From the NCBI GenBank assembly GCA_020635725.1, contig JACJZF010000008.1, positions 132,978-196,977 of the forward strand: a stretch of DNA of 64,000 nt, given 5' to 3'. Made by a program: the position numbers and the translations under genes. The notes under the pieces were generated by a model, which was given only the letters and a program-made list of their open reading frames with translations, searched no databases and had not been told where the DNA came from. Source of the stretch: Flavobacteriales bacterium. Lineage in GTDB: Bacteria; Bacteroidota; Bacteroidia; Flavobacteriales_F; PHOS-HE28. Position 1 is the first letter of the stretch. Every line of letters begins with the position of its first letter. Below, in pieces: positions 61,130 to 64,000 of this stretch.

Positions 61130-64000
61130 CTACCGCAGGATCACGAGCTTCTCGAACTTATCGGCCTTCTCTCCATCGGGCGTGGCCACCAGCAGGTGGT
61201 ACACGTAGGCGCCTCGGCCCAGTTTATCGCCGAAATCATCCCGTCCGTCCCAGGCCAGCGGCTCGCCCCGGAATCCATCGCAGAGCACCTGTTGATTGAT
61301 GGTCTTCACCAGGCGCCCGGCCACGGTGAACACCTGCAGCTGCACATCCAAGGTGGTGCAGGGCCGGTTGTGCTCGAAGTAGAACTGGGTGAAGGTGGTG
61401 AAAGGGTTGGGGTAGTTGAGCACATGCGCCAAGGCCAGCTCGGCGCTCGGGGCCACCACGAATTCGGTGGTGGTCTCCGAGGAATTATTGAACGCGTCCC
61501 AGGCCTTCAACCGGAGCGCATGGCTGCCTTCGGCCAGGTCGCTGAAGCGGTAGCGCACCTGCCCGCTCTTGTAGGTATCGAGGTCGGCCTCGTACAGGTC
61601 GTTGAGCACGATGGCCTGCTCGGTGTTCTCATCCAAGGTGGCCAGCAGGTCGTGGCCGATGCTGCTGCCCACCGTGTTGATGCCGTTCTCATCGAACAGC
61701 TTGGCGAAGAGCAAGGGATCCTCATTGGTAATACCGCCCCGCACGAATCGCTCATCGTTCAGGAAGAGCTCGATGCTGGGGCCCTGCTCATCCAGCGCCA
61801 CATCCGATGCGGTGCCGCCTACCAACGGGTCGTTGTCGTAGCCGCGCGCATTGGTGCTCATCGATTCGGCGTAGCACGCCACGCGGCCGTTCCCCACCTG
61901 GTAATTGATGTCCTTCGGCACCACGAAGGTGAAGCTGAACTGGCCTGCGGTGACCGAGGCCTTGCCGCGGTAGATGATGTTCTTCCGCAACCCGAACGCG
62001 AAGGGGCTTCCGCCATCATTGGCCAAGGTGTACTGGGTCTGCTCCTTGTCGTACACGAGCGGGATCACCACGCCGTTGAAATCGGTCATCGGGTTGCCAG
62101 AGCCATCGTCAATGAAGCCGCTGATGCGCACTACCGAGAGCGCCTTCAAGGTGTCCACGGCCGTTCCCAGGGTATCGGTATAGCTGGTGATGCGCAAGGT
62201 GTGCTTGGGCAGGGCCAGGCGCATGCTCGGGTCGCCCAAGAGCGAGAAATTGCGGTGGTTGCGCAGGGTGCCCTGCGCGCTGGCGATGGCGCGTTTGGTG
62301 CGGCGGTACACATCGCCCAAGCGGTGGTCCCGGCCCATCTCGTCCACATCCTCGAAGACGTAGTCGAAGAAGTCCTGGGCAAGGGCGAAATTCTGGCTGC
62401 TGTACGCCAGGCGGGTGGTGGAGAAGAGGCCCACGCCGCCGCCATTCGGATTGAGCAGCACCAGCTCGCCGGCGGAGGTGCGGCCGGGGTCATCCCACCG
62501 GGAGAACTCGCAGGTGGCGGTCATGAACAGAGGCATGCGGTCCTTGTTCGTCCAGCTGGAGATGGTGGTGTTATCCAAGAGGCGCTCATGCGCCCAGCCC
62601 ACCTCGCCGCCATGGCCCACGTAGTTCACCAGCAGCATGCCTTTCTGCACCTTGTCGCGCAGGTCGATCACGGCCTGCGGGTAGCGTTCGCCGCCCGGGG
62701 TGGTCACCTGCTGATAGGCATCCAGGTAGATCTTCTCCGTGTTCAGGTAGGGGTGCTCGGTCTCCACGCGCCGCGCGAGGAAATCGCTCTGGTCCATGTG
62801 AATGATGCCTTCGAAGCCATCGCCTTCCTGGTCATCGCTCACGAAGAGCACATGGGTGCGCCAATCGGCAATGCCGCCATCGCCGGTGGTGGTGCAGCTG
62901 CCCACGGTGGTGCTCAAGAGCAGCTTCTGGTCGTAGGCCAGGATCTTGTCCACCACCTCATTGGCCTGGCTCAGGTCGTGCACGATCAGGCGCCCGATGC
63001 CGATATCGACCAGGTCTGCCGTGGAGTCGCCCTCGAGGGGATCGAGCAGGCCGAAGTAGTCATCGGAGGTGTAGGACCGGCCGTAATCGATGGCATCGGC
63101 GGTCTGGTAGGTGGGGATGTAGTTCTGGTTGCTGAAGGCCAGGGAGATGTTGTTGTAGGATCCATCGCCGAAGAGCAGCAGGTAGCGGGGCATCTCCTCC
63201 GGGGTATCGGCCTTCTCATACAGCATGCGCATGTAGCGCTTGATGGCCGTGGCGTCGCGGGCACCGCAGGAGAACTCGTTGAACACCTGCTGCGGCGTGG
63301 TGATGAGCACGGAGAGCCCCTCGTTCGCGCGTGCTTGAGCGAGGCGCTGCGCGGGCCCGTTGAAGGCCGGCGGGCACACGATCACCAGATCCATGGGCAA
63401 GGGCGTGCCATGCAGGTCCTGGTTGTTCACCCGCCCGATGCGCGTGGGGGTGAGGTAGTTCTGATCCTTGAAGGCGATGAACTGGCGCAGCGTATCGGTG
63501 GCCAGCCGAAAGGTGCGTGTGGCACCACTCGTGGCGAACTCCACACGCCCGATGGCCGTGGGATCGGTGATGTCCCAGATGCGCTGCACCCCGGTGGACT
63601 GATCCAGCACGAACTCCGAGATAGCCCCGTTCCCTACGGAGGCGAACGAGCGGAAAGCCATCTGGTCGCCGGCCATGCGCAGTTCGCGCAGGCAGTTGAT
63701 CCGCAGGTAATTCATCCAGCCCACGGAGGTGAGTGGATCGAACTTATTGAAGGTGACGGTGAGCGGCACGGTGTTGCCGCTGGCATTCCAGGTGAATTGC
63801 TGATTGAAGTTGCGCCCCACCGGCCCCGTGCCGCTCGCGCCCACCCCCTGCACGTTGAAGCTGGTGGAGAAGGCGCCGCCCGAATTGAGGCTGAAGCTGC
63901 TGAAGTTGGTGACCACCCCGCTATTCAAGGTGCGCGCCGCACCGCTGAATTCAAGCACCACGGGCGCTCCGGATACCAGGTTGGGCGTGTCGAAGTTGTA
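61130..64000 (-). CDS. porU: Type IX secretion system sortase PorU (5' partial at window edge)
   Basis: The reading frame is open to the right edge of the window; 956 codons are visible and the N-terminus is missing. The central gingipain-like peptidase C25 domain has the catalytic His in VNYVGHGGEVGW (62612-62614) and the catalytic Cys in MTATCEFSRWDDP (62510-62512). The end is a FlgD-like and sorting-domain-like segment (VLNYPNPFTTFTQFYFE ... WDGRDDFGDKLGRGAYVYHLLVATPDG). PorU removes C-terminal sorting domains from T9SS cargo at the cell surface and attaches them to lipopolysaccharide. It is followed by porV, the usual order in Flavobacterium. Confidence 0.95.
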   Translation of the reverse strand, partial: YNFDTPNLVSGAPVVLEFSGAARTLNSGVVTNFSSFSLNSGGAFSTSFNVQGVGASGTGPVGRNFNQQFTWNASGNTVPLTVTFNKFDPLTSVGWMNYLRINCLRELRMAGDQMAFRSFASVGNGAISEFVLDQSTGVQRIWDITDPTAIGRVEFATSGATRTFRLATDTLRQFIAFKDQNYLTPTRIGRVNNQDLHGTPLPMDLVIVCPPAFNGPAQRLAQARANEGLSVLITTPQQVFNEFSCGARDATAIKRYMRMLYEKADTPEEMPRYLLLFGDGSYNNISLAFSNQNYIPTYQTADAIDYGRSYTSDDYFGLLDPLEGDSTADLVDIGIGRLIVHDLSQANEVVDKILAYDQKLLLSTTVGSCTTTGDGGIADWRTHVLFVSDDQEGDGFEGIIHMDQSDFLARRVETEHPYLNTEKIYLDAYQQVTTPGGERYPQAVIDLRDKVQKGMLLVNYVGHGGEVGWAHERLLDNTTISSWTNKDRMPLFMTATCEFSRWDDPGRTSAGELVLLNPNGGGVGLFSTTRLAYSSQNFALAQDFFDYVFEDVDEMGRDHRLGDVYRRTKRAIASAQGTLRNHRNFSLLGDPSMRLALPKHTLRITSYTDTLGTAVDTLKALSVVRISGFIDDGSGNPMTDFNGVVIPLVYDKEQTQYTLANDGGSPFAFGLRKNIIYRGKASVTAGQFSFTFVVPKDINYQVGNGRVACYAESMSTNARGYDNDPLVGGTASDVALDEQGPSIELFLNDERFVRGGITNEDPLLFAKLFDENGINTVGSSIGHDLLATLDENTEQAIVLNDLYEADLDTYKSGQVRYRFSDLAEGSHALRLKAWDAFNNSSETTTEFVVAPSAELALAHVLNYPNPFTTFTQFYFEHNRPCTTLDVQLQVFTVAGRLVKTINQQVLCDGFRGEPLAWDGRDDFGDKLGRGAYVYHLLVATPDGEKADKFEKLVILR

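Overview
The window comes from a GC-rich (roughly 60-65% by eye) member of the Bacteroidota, most likely a Flavobacteriales-type environmental bacterium. The main evidence is the type IX secretion genes porU and porV, several secreted proteins with Bacteroidota-type C-terminal sorting domains, an EttA-type ABC-F protein, a PadR/PspC pair, and repeated TAnnTTTG-like -7 promoter elements close to start codons. Housekeeping genes (pheT, recG, rnhB, ispF, pdhA, pdhC, cdd) point to a chromosome rather than a plasmid or phage. I see no rRNA, tRNA, integrase, transposase or CRISPR array.

Layout. 1-13.2 kb: the 3' end of a large PKD/dockerin-like surface protein, ettA, a GT-C-like membrane protein, a small exported protein, a padR-pspC operon, a secreted Omp28-like protein, an agmatinase-family enzyme and a delta-60-repeat secreted protein. 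13.2-20.3 kb: an acyltransferase-3 gene followed by a tightly packed operon of a LysM protein with a dead lytic-transglycosylase domain, two SGNH-hydrolase proteins and an MBOAT acyltransferase. I read this as an envelope O-acylation system and as the most interesting locus. 20.3-27.3 kb: an ECF sigma factor with a small zinc-binding partner, then a polysaccharide block (O-antigen ligase/polymerase, two Wzz-like proteins, Wzx-like flippase, glycosyltransferase). 27.3-34.9 kb: rnhB, a large unknown exported protein, a TrkH/TrkA potassium uptake pair, a repeat-filled gap, a truncated haemoglobin and a LysM glucosaminidase.

34.9-44.5 kb: accessory-looking DNA. It holds a tiny Cys-rich protein, two T9SS cargo genes, a decayed copy of the hutU 5' end, hutU itself carrying in-frame insertions of a dispersed repeat, a Cys-rich PKD surface protein, and a second ECF sigma factor overlapping a gene for a predicted trans-envelope protein with a C-terminal beta-barrel. 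44.5-54.9 kb: pheT, a fatty-acid-hydroxylase-type membrane enzyme, a GNAT, a lysoplasmalogenase-like protein, recG, two tandem paralogous multi-pass membrane proteins and an isoprenylcysteine-methyltransferase-like protein. 54.9-64 kb: pdhC, pdhA, cdd, a VTC/DUF4956 pair, ispF, porV and porU; porU runs off the right edge.

How the genes work together: PorU and PorV finish secretion and surface attachment of T9SS cargo, and at least four plausible cargo genes lie in this window. The envelope theme recurs in the O-acylation cluster, the polysaccharide assembly block, the peptidoglycan hydrolase and the sigma/anti-sigma-like pairs. Dispersed repeats fill several intergenic gaps, and one repeat family has entered at least two coding sequences in frame. 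All functional assignments come from reading motifs by eye; no database search was possible.
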